The notes under the pieces: model-generated
What the model saw: only the letters and a program-made list of their open reading frames with translations
Databases searched by the model: none
What the model was told of the DNA's origin: nothing
Assembly: GCA_041395845.1 (NCBI GenBank)
Contig: JAWKZS010000014.1
Location: 1-64,000 of the forward strand
Direction of reading: 5' to 3'
Source: Ch67 sp041395845
Lineage (GTDB): Bacteria; Pseudomonadota; Gammaproteobacteria; Pseudomonadales; Ketobacteraceae
Length of the DNA stretch: 64,000 nt
Shown here: piece after piece, positions 1 to 8,382 of the stretch
How positions within the stretch are numbered: position 1 is the first letter of the stretch
Layout: each line of letters starts with the position of its first letter
Made by a program: the position numbers and the translations under genes

Positions 1-1
1 G

Positions 2-70
2 GGCGGTCACGGGGTGTTTGTGCTGACCAAGGAAGAAATCGATCACCATCAGGCCGACCTGGTATTGTGA
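2..70 (+). CDS. prmB: C-terminal end of PrmB (50S ribosomal protein L3 glutamine methyltransferase), partial
   Basis: Only the last 22 codons are present; the gene enters from the left edge and stops at TGA 68-70. The visible tail, GGHGVFVLTKEEI followed by a short charged end, matches the family C-terminus as recalled (a GG-x-GVF-x-LT-(K/R)-E pattern). PrmB methylates a glutamine of ribosomal protein L3 using SAM. Lying directly upstream of aroC is the usual arrangement in gammaproteobacteria and supports the call. None of the catalytic part is in the window, so the assignment rests on the tail and on synteny. Confidence 0.7.
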   Translation, partial: GGHGVFVLTKEEIDHHQADLVL

Positions 71-185
71 TAAGGCACATTAAAAATACTTGGTAAAAGT
101 ATGATGTGTAACGCTTTTGTTCAATTTAGCATCCTGTGCGTCATGCCGTTATAATGGCGCACCGTTTCTTCGTCACGGAATTCCT

Positions 186-1283
186 ATGTCTGGCAATACT
201 TTCGGCAAACTGTTTACGGTTACCACCTTTGGCGAGAGCCATGGTCTGGCGCTTGGCTGCGTCGTTGATGGCTGCCCGCCGGGGCTGGAACTGAGTGAAG
301 CCGATCTGCAGTTAGATCTGGATCGCCGCAAACCCGGCACCTCCAAGTACGCCACCCAGCGTCGCGAGGACGACGTCGTAAAAATCCTGTCTGGCGTTTT
401 TGAGGGCAAGACCACCGGTACCAGCATCGGGCTGCTGATCGAAAATACCGACCAGAAATCCAAGGACTATTCCGACATCAAGGACACGTTCCGTCCGGCC
501 CATGCGGATTACACCTACCACCAGAAATACGGTGTGCGGGACTATCGCGGTGGCGGGCGTTCGTCAGCGCGGGAAACCGCCATGCGGGTGGCTGCGGGCG
601 CCATCGCCAAGAAATTCCTCAAGTTGCGTTACGGCATCGAGATTCGCGGCTACGTTGCCCAGATTGGCGATATCAAGCCTGCGTCCTTCGATTGGGACGT
701 GGTGGAGCAGAACCCTTTCTTTTTCCCGGATGCTGCTGCCGTTCCCCAGCTGGAGGCGTTGATCGATCAGCTGCGTCGCGATGGCAGTTCCATTGGTGCG
801 AAGGTGACCGTGGTTGCGACCGGTGTGATGCCGGGCCTGGGTGAACCGATTTTCGATCGGCTGGACGCCGAGCTGGCCCATGGCCTGATGAGCATTAACG
901 CGGTGAAGGGCGTCGAAATCGGGGCCGGGTTCGAGTGCGTGACCCAGCGCGGCGAGGAGCATCGGGATGAACTGACTCCCGACGGTTTCCTTAGTAATAA
1001 TGCAGGGGGAATTCTGGGGGGTATTTCCAGTGGACAGGATATTCTGTGCCATATCGCCCTGAAGCCGACGTCCAGCATTCGCATTCCCGGCAAGAGCATC
1101 GATGTCCACGGCAATCCGGTCGAAGTCGTGACCAATGGCCGCCACGATCCCTGCGTGGGTGTGCGGGCAACCCCGATTGCTGAAGCCATGGTGGCGCTGG
1201 TGCTGATGGATCATGTGCTGCGTCATCGGGGGCAGAACATGGATGTGCAGAGCGGTACGCCAGTCATCAAGGGGCAGGCGTAA
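186..1283 (+). CDS. aroC: Chorismate synthase
   Basis: Converts 5-enolpyruvylshikimate-3-phosphate to chorismate, the last shikimate step, using reduced FMN. The ATG at 186 gives the canonical MSGNTFGKLF start and 365 residues, the usual length. The open frame extends upstream to 117, but those 23 residues look like untranslated leader. The signature GGGRSSARETAMRVAAG lies near residues 120-136, and the N-terminal TTFGESHG motif is intact. It follows prmB by about 115 bases and precedes an MFS gene by 21 bases. Chorismate made here feeds the trp genes found later in the window. Confidence 0.97.
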   Translation: MSGNTFGKLFTVTTFGESHGLALGCVVDGCPPGLELSEADLQLDLDRRKPGTSKYATQRREDDVVKILSGVFEGKTTGTSIGLLIENTDQKSKDYSDIKDTFRPAHADYTYHQKYGVRDYRGGGRSSARETAMRVAAGAIAKKFLKLRYGIEIRGYVAQIGDIKPASFDWDVVEQNPFFFPDAAAVPQLEALIDQLRRDGSSIGAKVTVVATGVMPGLGEPIFDRLDAELAHGLMSINAVKGVEIGAGFECVTQRGEEHRDELTPDGFLSNNAGGILGGISSGQDILCHIALKPTSSIRIPGKSIDVHGNPVEVVTNGRHDPCVGVRATPIAEAMVALVLMDHVLRHRGQNMDVQSGTPVIKGQA

Positions 1284-1304
1284 CGGCTCCCAGCGTTCTG
1301 TAAC

Positions 1305-2492
1305 GTGACTGACCAACCCTCATCCCTTCGCGAAACACAGGTGCCTTACTGGCGCCTGTCGTCGTTTTATTTCTTCTATTTTATCGTAGTTGGATCGCTG
1401 GTCCCGTTCTGGAGTCTGTACCTGCATCATCTGGGGTTCAGCCTGGTGGAAATCGGAACATTGACTGCGATTCAGGTCAGTACCCGTCTGGTGGCACCCA
1501 ATCTGTGGGGCTGGATTGGCGATCGCAGCAATCGCCGCATGTTCATCATCCGGCTCGGTGCCGTACTGACTCTGCTGACCTTTGCCGGCGTATTCCTGCA
1601 GCCAGGCTTCTGGGGCATTGCCCTGGTGATGGCCGGATTCAATTTCTTCTGGAACGCCATTCTGCCGCAGTTCGAAGTCATCACCCTGCAACATTTGCGG
1701 CACAACACTCAGCGCTATTCGCGTATCCGTCTGTGGGGTTCCATCGGTTTTATCGTCGCGGTGGTGGGGCTGGGCTGGTATTTCGAACACCATTCGGTGG
1801 CGAATCTGCCGGTGGTGGTGGCGCTGTGCATGGCGACCATCATCGTGGCAGCCATGCTGGTGGCCCAGCCAGATGGTGAGCGGCGCTCTGCCGGGAGCTT
1901 CCGGGCATTCCTGCTGCAACTGCGCAATGGCACGGTACTGGGCTTTTTTGTCCTGTGTTTCCTGATGCAGTTGTCCCACGGTCCGTATTACACCTTTTAT
2001 TCGATCTTTCTGCAGGACGAGGGTTACAGCAAGACCCAGATTGGCATGCTGTGGGCGGTGGGTGTGGTGGCAGAAATTGGCGTGTTCTGGGTAATGCACC
2101 AGATCATCAGCAATTTCAGTGTGCGCTCGCTGGCGATTTTCTGTCTGCTGGCCGGCGCGTTGCGCTGGTGGCTGATCGGCACTTTTCCTGATCATTCGTG
2201 GGTGATTGTGGCGGCGCAGCTGGGGCATGCGGCCACCTTTGGCATTTTCCACGCGCTGGCGATTCATCTGATTCACCGTTTTTTCAGCGTCGAAGCGTCA
2301 GGGCAGGGGCAGGCGTTCTACAGCGCGTTCTGTTACGGTGTTGGCAATGCGCTCGGGGCCTACTGGTCGGGGATCATTGTCGATGCATGGGGCGGATCAA
2401 TGGCATACTATGGGGCCTCGGGCTTGCTGCTGGCGGCAGCGGTCATGGCATATTTTCTGTTTTCACGGGTCGCGGAACCCAAGGGTGAATGA
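1305..2492 (+). CDS. MFS transporter, HcaT/3-phenylpropionate-permease-like
   Basis: A 395-residue inner-membrane protein with about twelve hydrophobic segments and an MFS-type loop between helices 2 and 3 (GWIGDRSNRR near residue 68). It begins at GTG 1305, 21 bases after aroC. The family (MFS_1-like, related to HcaT and nucleoside-type permeases) covers substrates from aromatic acids to nucleosides, so the substrate cannot be read from sequence. Its stop TGA overlaps the mtnB ATG (ATGA at 2489-2492). That suggests translational coupling and a role in the methionine salvage pathway, perhaps import of methylthioadenosine or methylthioribose. This role is an inference from context; the family call is firm. 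Confidence 0.85.
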   Translation: MTDQPSSLRETQVPYWRLSSFYFFYFIVVGSLVPFWSLYLHHLGFSLVEIGTLTAIQVSTRLVAPNLWGWIGDRSNRRMFIIRLGAVLTLLTFAGVFLQPGFWGIALVMAGFNFFWNAILPQFEVITLQHLRHNTQRYSRIRLWGSIGFIVAVVGLGWYFEHHSVANLPVVVALCMATIIVAAMLVAQPDGERRSAGSFRAFLLQLRNGTVLGFFVLCFLMQLSHGPYYTFYSIFLQDEGYSKTQIGMLWAVGVVAEIGVFWVMHQIISNFSVRSLAIFCLLAGALRWWLIGTFPDHSWVIVAAQLGHAATFGIFHALAIHLIHRFFSVEASGQGQAFYSAFCYGVGNALGAYWSGIIVDAWGGSMAYYGASGLLLAAAVMAYFLFSRVAEPKGE

Positions 2493-3106
2493 TGGCAAAC
2501 CTGGATCAACTCAAGCAGGACCTGATCGAAACCGGTCGCTGGATCGACAGCCGGCACTGGTGTCCGGCTACCAGCGGAAATCTGTCGGCCTGGATCGACA
2601 GCGAGCAGTTTCTGATTACGGTGTCCGGAAAAGGCAAAGGCGAGTTGACGCCAGACGATCTGATGATCGTGGATGCTGGTGGTAATCCGGTGAATACCCC
2701 ACTCAAGCCTTCTGCTGAAACCCTGCTGCATTCCCTGATTTACCGTCGCTTCCCCGACGCGCGCTATGTGTTTCACACCCATTCCGTTTACGGCACCGTA
2801 CTGAGTCGCGCTATCTGGAGCGGTGAAATTGTGTTCCGCAATTATGAACTGCAGAAAGCGTTCTCCGGTATCGACACCCACGAAAGCGAAATGAAGGTGC
2901 CGGTGTTCGCCAACAGCCAGGACATGGTGGCGCTGTCGAAAGAAGTCGAGCAGCATTTTGCAGATGCACAAGCCTGTCACGCGTTCATTCTCGCCGGTCA
3001 TGGCGTGTATACCTGGGGCAAAACCGCCCGGGAATGCCGTCGTCACATCGAGGCGATGGAATTCCTGCTGGAAGCCGAATACAAATCCTGTCTGTTACTG
3101 AAATAA
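2489..3106 (+). CDS. mtnB: Methylthioribulose-1-phosphate dehydratase
   Basis: A zinc-dependent class II aldolase-fold enzyme that dehydrates 5-methylthioribulose-1-phosphate to 2,3-diketo-5-methylthiopentyl-1-phosphate in methionine salvage. The 205 residues carry the zinc-binding HTHSVYGTVLSR segment near residue 95 and a second histidine in AGHGVYTWGKT near residue 170. ATG 2489 overlaps the MFS stop; a second ATG at 2492 is an equally possible start. The order mtnB-mtnD-mtnC is collinear and tightly spaced. The upstream enzymes (MTA phosphorylase or nucleosidase, MtnA isomerase) are not in this window. Confidence 0.93.
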   Translation: MMANLDQLKQDLIETGRWIDSRHWCPATSGNLSAWIDSEQFLITVSGKGKGELTPDDLMIVDAGGNPVNTPLKPSAETLLHSLIYRRFPDARYVFHTHSVYGTVLSRAIWSGEIVFRNYELQKAFSGIDTHESEMKVPVFANSQDMVALSKEVEQHFADAQACHAFILAGHGVYTWGKTARECRRHIEAMEFLLEAEYKSCLLLK

Positions 3107-3116
3107 GGTCAACACC

Positions 3117-3671
3117 ATGAGCACACTTTATATCTACAGCGACAAAGATGCAGGCGAGCCGTCGGTGCAAACTCAGGATCGCAAGGAAATTGCCAAACAT
3201 CTGAATGCCGAAGGCGTGCGGTTCGAACAGTGGGAAGCGGGATTTCCGATTTCCGATGCTTCCACCAGTGACGAAATACTCGAAGCTTATGCCGCCGAGA
3301 TCGAGCGTCTGAAAGAAGAGGGTGGCTACAAGACGGCGGACGTCATCAATATGTATCCGAGCCATCCGGACAAGGTGGCGTTGCGGCAGAAGTTTCTCGA
3401 CGAACATCAACACGCCGAGGACGAAGTGCGCTTCTTCGTGAAAGGCGACGGCCTGTTCTATCTGCATCTGGAAGGCAAGGTGATGGCAGTGCAGTGCTGT
3501 GCGGGTGACCTGATCAGCGTGCCAGCCAACACCAAGCACTGGTTTGATATGGGCGACACGCCTAATTTCACCGCCGTGCGCATCTTTACCAATCCGGATG
3601 GCTGGGTTGCCAAATTCACCGGCGACAAGATTGCCAGTGAATTCCCCCGTTATGAAGTGCTGGCCAAGTGA
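3117..3671 (+). CDS. mtnD: Acireductone dioxygenase
   Basis: A metal-dependent cupin enzyme of methionine salvage. In the Fe form it converts acireductone and O2 to 2-keto-4-methylthiobutyrate and formate; the Ni form gives an off-pathway reaction producing CO. The 184 residues include the metal-binding pattern DEHQHAEDEVRFF near residues 95-107 (two His and a Glu) and a later histidine in PANTKHWFDMG near residue 140. This fits bacterial ARD length. It begins 10 bases after mtnB, and its TGA overlaps the GTG of mtnC, so the genes are probably co-translated. Confidence 0.95.
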   Translation: MSTLYIYSDKDAGEPSVQTQDRKEIAKHLNAEGVRFEQWEAGFPISDASTSDEILEAYAAEIERLKEEGGYKTADVINMYPSHPDKVALRQKFLDEHQHAEDEVRFFVKGDGLFYLHLEGKVMAVQCCAGDLISVPANTKHWFDMGDTPNFTAVRIFTNPDGWVAKFTGDKIASEFPRYEVLAK

Positions 3672-4366
3672 GCGTGTCCGTGATCAAGGCCATTGTGACG
3701 GATATCGAAGGCACCACCACCAGCATTTCGTTTGTGGCGGATGTGCTGTTTCCCTATGCGAGGGAGCGAATTGCGCGCTTCGTCGTTGAGCATGCCCAGG
3801 ATCCGGCGGTGTCCGCCGAAATTGCAGCGGTTCGGGCGGAAATCAATGATTCCGGCGCATCACTCGAAAAGGTCGGGCAGGTGCTGGTGGGCTGGATCGA
3901 TCAGGATAAAAAAATTACGCCGCTGAAAACCCTGCAGGGGCTGATCTGGCGTTATGGCTATGAAGACGGCAGCTTGAAAGGTCACCTTTATCCGGAAGTT
4001 GCGGCACGTCTGCAGGCATGGAAAGCGGCCGGCATTCAGTTGAATGTGTACTCCTCGGGTTCCGAGGCGGCGCAGAAACTGCTGTTCGGCTTCAGCGAGG
4101 CGGGTGATCTGACGCCGCTGTTTGATCATTTCTTTGATACCCGGATCGGTGGCAAGCGTGAAGCTGCTTCCTATCGGCACATTCGCGAAACCCTGGGGTT
4201 TGCCGCTGAGGAAATCCTGTTTCTGTCCGATATCGTGCAGGAACTCGATGCTGCTGCCGAGGCCGGTCTGAAAACCATTGCGCTGGATCGTCAGTGCATT
4301 GGCGACGGTTTTGGCGCCCATCCCTTCGTTCACAATTTTGATCAGATCGATCTGTCCCGCCTCTGA
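3668..4366 (+). CDS. mtnC: Enolase-phosphatase E1
   Basis: A HAD-superfamily bifunctional enzyme that enolises 2,3-diketo-5-methylthiopentyl-1-phosphate and then dephosphorylates it to acireductone, the substrate of MtnD. HAD motif I appears as DIEGTTTSISFV near residues 11-22, motif II as YSSGSEAAQKLLFG near residue 123, and the acidic motif as LFLSDIVQELDAA near residue 180. The GTG start at 3668 overlaps the mtnD stop (GTGA). The stop overlaps the next gene as TGATG. At 232 residues it is family length. Confidence 0.95.
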   Translation: MSVSVIKAIVTDIEGTTTSISFVADVLFPYARERIARFVVEHAQDPAVSAEIAAVRAEINDSGASLEKVGQVLVGWIDQDKKITPLKTLQGLIWRYGYEDGSLKGHLYPEVAARLQAWKAAGIQLNVYSSGSEAAQKLLFGFSEAGDLTPLFDHFFDTRIGGKREAASYRHIRETLGFAAEEILFLSDIVQELDAAAEAGLKTIALDRQCIGDGFGAHPFVHNFDQIDLSRL

Positions 4367-4761
4367 TGCGTCATGGTCTGTTCGTGTACGGCACCCTGCA
4401 GCTTCCTGAGAAACTGCAGTCCCTATTGGGGCGGGTGCCATCGCTGGAACCGGCCACACTTCATGGATATCGTTGTGGCCTGGTGGCGCGGGCGGACTTC
4501 CCGGGTATCGTGCCGCAGCAGGACTCGATCGTGAACGGTCAGGTCCTCGCGCCACTGGATCAGTTCGAGCTGGAAATCCTTGATCAGTACGAAGGTGAGT
4601 TGTACCAGCGCCTGCGGGTAACGGTGATGACAGCACGGGGGCCTGCAAAAGTCTGGGTCTACGCCATAGTACCCTGGGCGCGGGGGCGGGTGACGCAACA
4701 GGTCTGGACGATGGAGCGGTACCGGGCGCGCAAAAGCGCACGCTGGACCTACCGTTCCTGA
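4366..4761 (+). CDS. Gamma-glutamylcyclotransferase-fold protein (YtfP/AIG2-like)
   Basis: A 131-residue cytosolic protein starting with the family signature FVYGTLQ at residues 6-12. It carries the acidic motif DQYEGELYQRL near residue 80, where the catalytic glutamate of gamma-glutamylcyclotransferases usually lies. Known relatives act on gamma-glutamyl-amine or glutathione-type substrates, but many bacterial members are uncharacterised, so no substrate is assigned. It is coupled to mtnC through a TGATG overlap. It could serve the salvage operon or simply travel with it. Confidence 0.8.
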   Translation: MRHGLFVYGTLQLPEKLQSLLGRVPSLEPATLHGYRCGLVARADFPGIVPQQDSIVNGQVLAPLDQFELEILDQYEGELYQRLRVTVMTARGPAKVWVYAIVPWARGRVTQQVWTMERYRARKSARWTYRS

Positions 4762-4764
4762 ACA

Positions 4765-5283
4765 TCAGGAATAAATCGGATCAGCCTGATCCAGATGCGT
4801 CAGATACAGCCGCAGATCGAATTCAAACTGGTGGTATTGGGGTTCCATGTGGCAACACAACTTGTAGAACGCCTTGTTGTGTTCCTTCTCCCGAAAGTGG
4901 GCCAGTTCGTGCACGACAATCATTTTCAGGAATGCTTCCGGCGCTACCCGGAACACTGACGCAATGCGGATTTCGTTCACCGCTTTCAGTTTGCCGCCAT
5001 GGGCGCGGCTGATGAAATGATGTTGCCCCAGCGCATGTTTGATCACCTGGATCTTGTTGTCGTACTGGACCCGGTTCAGCGTCATGCCTTTGCCCAGATA
5101 CTGTTTCTTCAGATCCGTGGTGTAGTCGTACAGGGCTGAGTCAGTGCGGAATTCGTGGGCTGCCGGATATTTCTGCAACAGCCAGTCGCCCAGCTTGCCG
5201 CTGTGAATCAGCGGTTCGACACGGGCGATCAGATCGGCTGGATAGCCTTGCAGATACGGATAGCTGGAATCAGTGCGAGTCAT
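4765..5283 (-). CDS. YgjP-like (DUF45) zinc metallopeptidase
   Basis: A 172-residue protein with the zincin motif HELAHFREKEHNKAFY near residues 126-141: HExxH, then a downstream histidine as the expected third ligand. This is the pattern of the YgjP/M48-related family. It has no signal peptide and is probably cytosolic. It is convergent with the GGCT-fold gene, leaving only 3 bases between them. Its ATG at 5281-5283 overlaps the stop of the upstream LysR gene, so the two form a unit on the minus strand. The physiological substrate of the family is unknown to me. Confidence 0.85.
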   Translation of the reverse strand: MTRTDSSYPYLQGYPADLIARVEPLIHSGKLGDWLLQKYPAAHEFRTDSALYDYTTDLKKQYLGKGMTLNRVQYDNKIQVIKHALGQHHFISRAHGGKLKAVNEIRIASVFRVAPEAFLKMIVVHELAHFREKEHNKAFYKLCCHMEPQYHQFEFDLRLYLTHLDQADPIYS

Positions 5284-6149
5284 TGTTCTTCCGCTAGCAG
5301 TTGCAGCATGGCTTTTGCCGCGTTCGACAGTGAATGGCCGGGATGAAACACCACTCCCAGCGAACGGGTCAGGTGGATGTCGCGGATTGGCAGACGGCAG
5401 ACATCATCATCCAGCATTGTCGCCGGCAGTACCGTCCAGCCCAAACCGATAGATGTCATCATTTTGATCGTTTCCAGATAGTTGGTGGAAATCGCGACTT
5501 CGATATCCAGTGCTTCGGCGCGGAACAGCTTTTCGACGATCCGTCGGGTAAAGGTGGACAGGCTGGGCAGGATCGCGGAATACGCCGCCAGATCCTGCAG
5601 TGCCACGACTTTCTGCGCGGCCAGGGGATGCTCCACGCTCACCATGAACGCCAGCGGATCATTCCACACTGTCATCGTTTGCAGGGTGGCGTGTGGCTCC
5701 GGGGGCAGGGTGACGATACCCAACTCCAGCTGGCCCTGCATCAGCAGATCGAACGCCATCTCTGAATCGATAAACTGGATATCCAGATTCACCTGGGGGA
5801 AACGGCGTGAAAACGTTTTCAGGACCGGTGGCAGCCGGTGCAGACCAATGTGATGTGACGTACCGATTTTCAGGGTGCCACCGACCTCGCCGCTAAGGTT
5901 CGACAATTCCCGTCGCATATCCTCCATTTCAAACAGAATCCGCTGGGCCCTTGGCAACAGGGCCTGCCCGGCCTCGGTCAGGGATGTTTGCCGGCCAATG
6001 CGGTCGAACAGCTGGCAGTTGAGCGATGTTTCCAGCTGGGCGATACGCTTGCTGATGGCGGGCTGCGTGAGGTGCAGGCGCAGGGCGGCTTCCGAAAACG
6101 AGCGGGTCTCGGCAACCGTGACGAAGGCGTGCAGGGCGGCGATATCCAT
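5280..6149 (-). CDS. LysR-family transcriptional regulator, divergent from leuC
   Basis: A 289-residue LTTR. The N-terminal winged helix is clear (SFSEAALRLHLTQPAISKRI near residues 17-36, then LFDRIGR), followed by a two-lobed effector domain from about residue 90. It is transcribed away from leuC across a 123-base gap. An LTTR at this position also occurs in Pseudomonas, as recalled. LTTRs often control the divergent gene, so regulation of leuCDB is plausible but unproven. The effector is not evident. The stop overlaps the start of the YgjP-like gene by 4 bases. Confidence 0.93.
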   Translation of the reverse strand: MDIAALHAFVTVAETRSFSEAALRLHLTQPAISKRIAQLETSLNCQLFDRIGRQTSLTEAGQALLPRAQRILFEMEDMRRELSNLSGEVGGTLKIGTSHHIGLHRLPPVLKTFSRRFPQVNLDIQFIDSEMAFDLLMQGQLELGIVTLPPEPHATLQTMTVWNDPLAFMVSVEHPLAAQKVVALQDLAAYSAILPSLSTFTRRIVEKLFRAEALDIEVAISTNYLETIKMMTSIGLGWTVLPATMLDDDVCRLPIRDIHLTRSLGVVFHPGHSLSNAAKAMLQLLAEEQ

Positions 6150-6272
6150 TGGTCATCCGATCGAATCAATTCATAACCAATAGTAATCCATCGAATAAAA
6201 AATATGAATTTGTTTTATGGGGCGGCAAACCCTACCATTGCAGGCTGAGATTCCCCAGAGAGAGGACATACC
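6150..6272. promoter_or_regulatory. Divergent LysR/leuC control region with repeated AT-rich half-sites
   Basis: The 123 bases between the LysR and leuC start codons hold an exact direct repeat ATCGAAT at 6160-6166 and 6190-6196, centred 30 bases apart. They also hold an inverted pair, AATTCAT at 6168-6174 and ATGAATT at 6204-6210. Such AT-rich dyads on nearly the same helix face are typical of LTTR binding regions. Ribosome-binding GAGAGAGGA lies just before leuC. That this LTTR binds here is an inference. Confidence 0.4.
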
Positions 6273-7685
6273 ATGGCCGGAAAAACCTTGTACGACAAGT
6301 TGTGGGAAGCCCACCTTGTCAAACAGCGCGACGACGGAACGGCGTTGATCTATATCGACCGCCATCTGCTGCACGAAGTCACCTCGCCCCAGGCCTTTGA
6401 AGGTCTGCGTTTTGCCGGCCGCAAGCCATGGCGTCTGGATGCCAACCTGGCGACACCGGATCACAACGTGCCAACCACCGACCGTTCCGGCCCGATCGAG
6501 GACGAAGTCTCCCGCATTCAGGTGCAGACCCTCGACGACAACTGTGACGAGTTCGGTATCGTCGAATTCAAGATGCACGACCAGCGTCAGGGCATCGTGC
6601 ACGTGGTGGGGCCGGAGCAGGGCGCGACCCTGCCGGGTATGACCATCGTCTGTGGCGATTCCCATACGGCGACCCACGGTGCCTTCGGCGCGCTGGCGCA
6701 CGGTATCGGCACGTCTGAAGTGGAACACGTATTGGCCACCCAGTGCCTGATCCAGAAAAAGATGAAGTCCATGCTGATCAAGGTAAACGGTCAGTTGGGC
6801 GCCGGTGTCACCGCCAAGGACGTGGTGCTGGCGATCATTGCCAGGATCGGCACGGCCGGTGGTACTGGCTATGCCATCGAATTTGCTGGGGATGTCATTT
6901 CCAGCCTGTCGATGGAAGGCCGCATGACCATCTGTAACATGGCGATCGAAGCCGGTGCACGTTCCGGCATGGTGGCGGTGGACGACAAGACCATCGAGTA
7001 TTTCCGCGGTCGCCCCTATGCACCTACCGGCGCCAACTGGGACAAGGCCGTTGCCTACTGGAAAACCCTGCACAGCGATGCCGATGCGAAATTCGACGCA
7101 GTGGTTGAATTGAACGGCGCTGAAATCCAGCCCCAGGTCAGCTGGGGTACATCGCCGGAAATGGTGGTGGCGATTGATGACCAGCTCCCAGACCCCGCAA
7201 CTGAATCCGACCCGGTCAAGGCGGAAGGCATGCGTCGTGCCTATCAGTATATGGGTTTGAAGCCGGGCATGAAGATGTCCGATGTGGTGCCGGATCGCGT
7301 GTTCATCGGCTCCTGCACCAACTCGCGGATCGAGGATTTGCGCGCGGCCGCTGCCGTGGCAAAAGGCCGCAAGGTGTCCGCCAAGGTCAAGCAGGCCATG
7401 GTGGTGCCAGGCTCCGGTCTGGTGAAGGCGCAGGCCGAAGCTGAAGGACTCGACAAGATCTTTATTGAAGCCGGCTTTGAATGGCGTGAGCCCGGTTGCT
7501 CCATGTGTCTGGCCATGAACGCCGACCGCCTGGGTGATGGCGAGCACTGTGCATCTACCTCGAACCGCAACTTCGAAGGCCGTCAGGGCTACGGTGGCCG
7601 TACCCACCTGGTCAGCCCGGCCATGGCTGCAGCTGCTGCCGTTGCTGGTCATTTCACTGACGTTCGCAAACTGATGGAGGCCTGA
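6273..7685 (+). CDS. leuC: 3-isopropylmalate dehydratase, large subunit
   Basis: With LeuD it isomerises 2-isopropylmalate to 3-isopropylmalate in leucine synthesis through an aconitase-type [4Fe-4S] cluster. The 470 residues contain VCGDSHTATHGAFG near residue 128 and the cluster cysteines in FIGSCTNSRIEDLR near residue 347 and GCSMCLAMN near residue 409. MAGKTLYDKLWEAH is the standard N-terminus. leuD starts 2 bases after the stop. leuA is not in the window. Confidence 0.97.
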   Translation: MAGKTLYDKLWEAHLVKQRDDGTALIYIDRHLLHEVTSPQAFEGLRFAGRKPWRLDANLATPDHNVPTTDRSGPIEDEVSRIQVQTLDDNCDEFGIVEFKMHDQRQGIVHVVGPEQGATLPGMTIVCGDSHTATHGAFGALAHGIGTSEVEHVLATQCLIQKKMKSMLIKVNGQLGAGVTAKDVVLAIIARIGTAGGTGYAIEFAGDVISSLSMEGRMTICNMAIEAGARSGMVAVDDKTIEYFRGRPYAPTGANWDKAVAYWKTLHSDADAKFDAVVELNGAEIQPQVSWGTSPEMVVAIDDQLPDPATESDPVKAEGMRRAYQYMGLKPGMKMSDVVPDRVFIGSCTNSRIEDLRAAAAVAKGRKVSAKVKQAMVVPGSGLVKAQAEAEGLDKIFIEAGFEWREPGCSMCLAMNADRLGDGEHCASTSNRNFEGRQGYGGRTHLVSPAMAAAAAVAGHFTDVRKLMEA

Positions 7686-7687
7686 TC

Positions 7688-8335
7688 ATGGAAAAGTATG
7701 TGAAGTTTACCGGTATCGTTGCGCCACTCGATCGCGCCAATGTGGATACCGACCTGATCATCCCCAAGCAGTTTCTGAAGTCCATCAAGCGCACCGGCTT
7801 CGGCCCCAATCTGTTCGATGAGTTGCGTTATCTGGATGAAGGGCAGCCCGGTCAGGATTGCAGCAAGCGTCCGCTGAATCCGGAGTTCGTTCTGAACAAG
7901 CCCCGCTTCAAGGACGCCCAGGTGCTGCTGGCACGGCGCAATTTCGGCTGTGGTTCCAGTCGTGAGCACGCGCCCTGGGCTTTGACCGATTTCGGTTTCA
8001 GGACCGTCATCGCTCCGAGCTTCGCCGACATATTCTTCAACAACAGCTTCAAGAATGGCTTGTTACCTATTGTTATGGAAGAAGAAATTGTCGACCAGTT
8101 GTTTCGTGCGGTGGAGTCCAACGAAGGCTATAGCCTGACCATCGATCTGGCCAATCAGCAGATCATCAAGCCGGATGGCAGCACGATTGCGTTTGAGGTG
8201 GACCCGTTCCGCAAACATTGCCTGCTGGAAGGCCTGGACGATATCGGCCTGACCCTGCAGGACGCCGATGCGATCCGCGCCTACGAGGCCAAGCGTCGTC
8301 AGGAAGCTCCCTGGTTGTTTGATGCGATCAAATAA
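7688..8335 (+). CDS. leuD: 3-isopropylmalate dehydratase, small subunit
   Basis: Swivelling-domain partner of LeuC. The 215 residues include the family pattern DTDLIIPKQFLKSI near residues 19-32 and the NFGCGSSREHAPWAL loop near residues 84-98 that contacts substrate. It sits 2 bases downstream of leuC, which implies coupled translation and balanced subunit production. The length matches proteobacterial LeuD. Confidence 0.97.
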   Translation: MEKYVKFTGIVAPLDRANVDTDLIIPKQFLKSIKRTGFGPNLFDELRYLDEGQPGQDCSKRPLNPEFVLNKPRFKDAQVLLARRNFGCGSSREHAPWALTDFGFRTVIAPSFADIFFNNSFKNGLLPIVMEEEIVDQLFRAVESNEGYSLTIDLANQQIIKPDGSTIAFEVDPFRKHCLLEGLDDIGLTLQDADAIRAYEAKRRQEAPWLFDAIK

Positions 8336-8382
8336 AACAATCGGTTAGCGAATTAATTGAATCCATTTTGTAAAGGTTTTTT

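Noticed and set aside
6204..6248. A 14-codon ORF upstream of leuC as a leucine attenuator peptide
   Set aside because: The peptide has only one leucine codon and no run of them, and no terminator hairpin follows.
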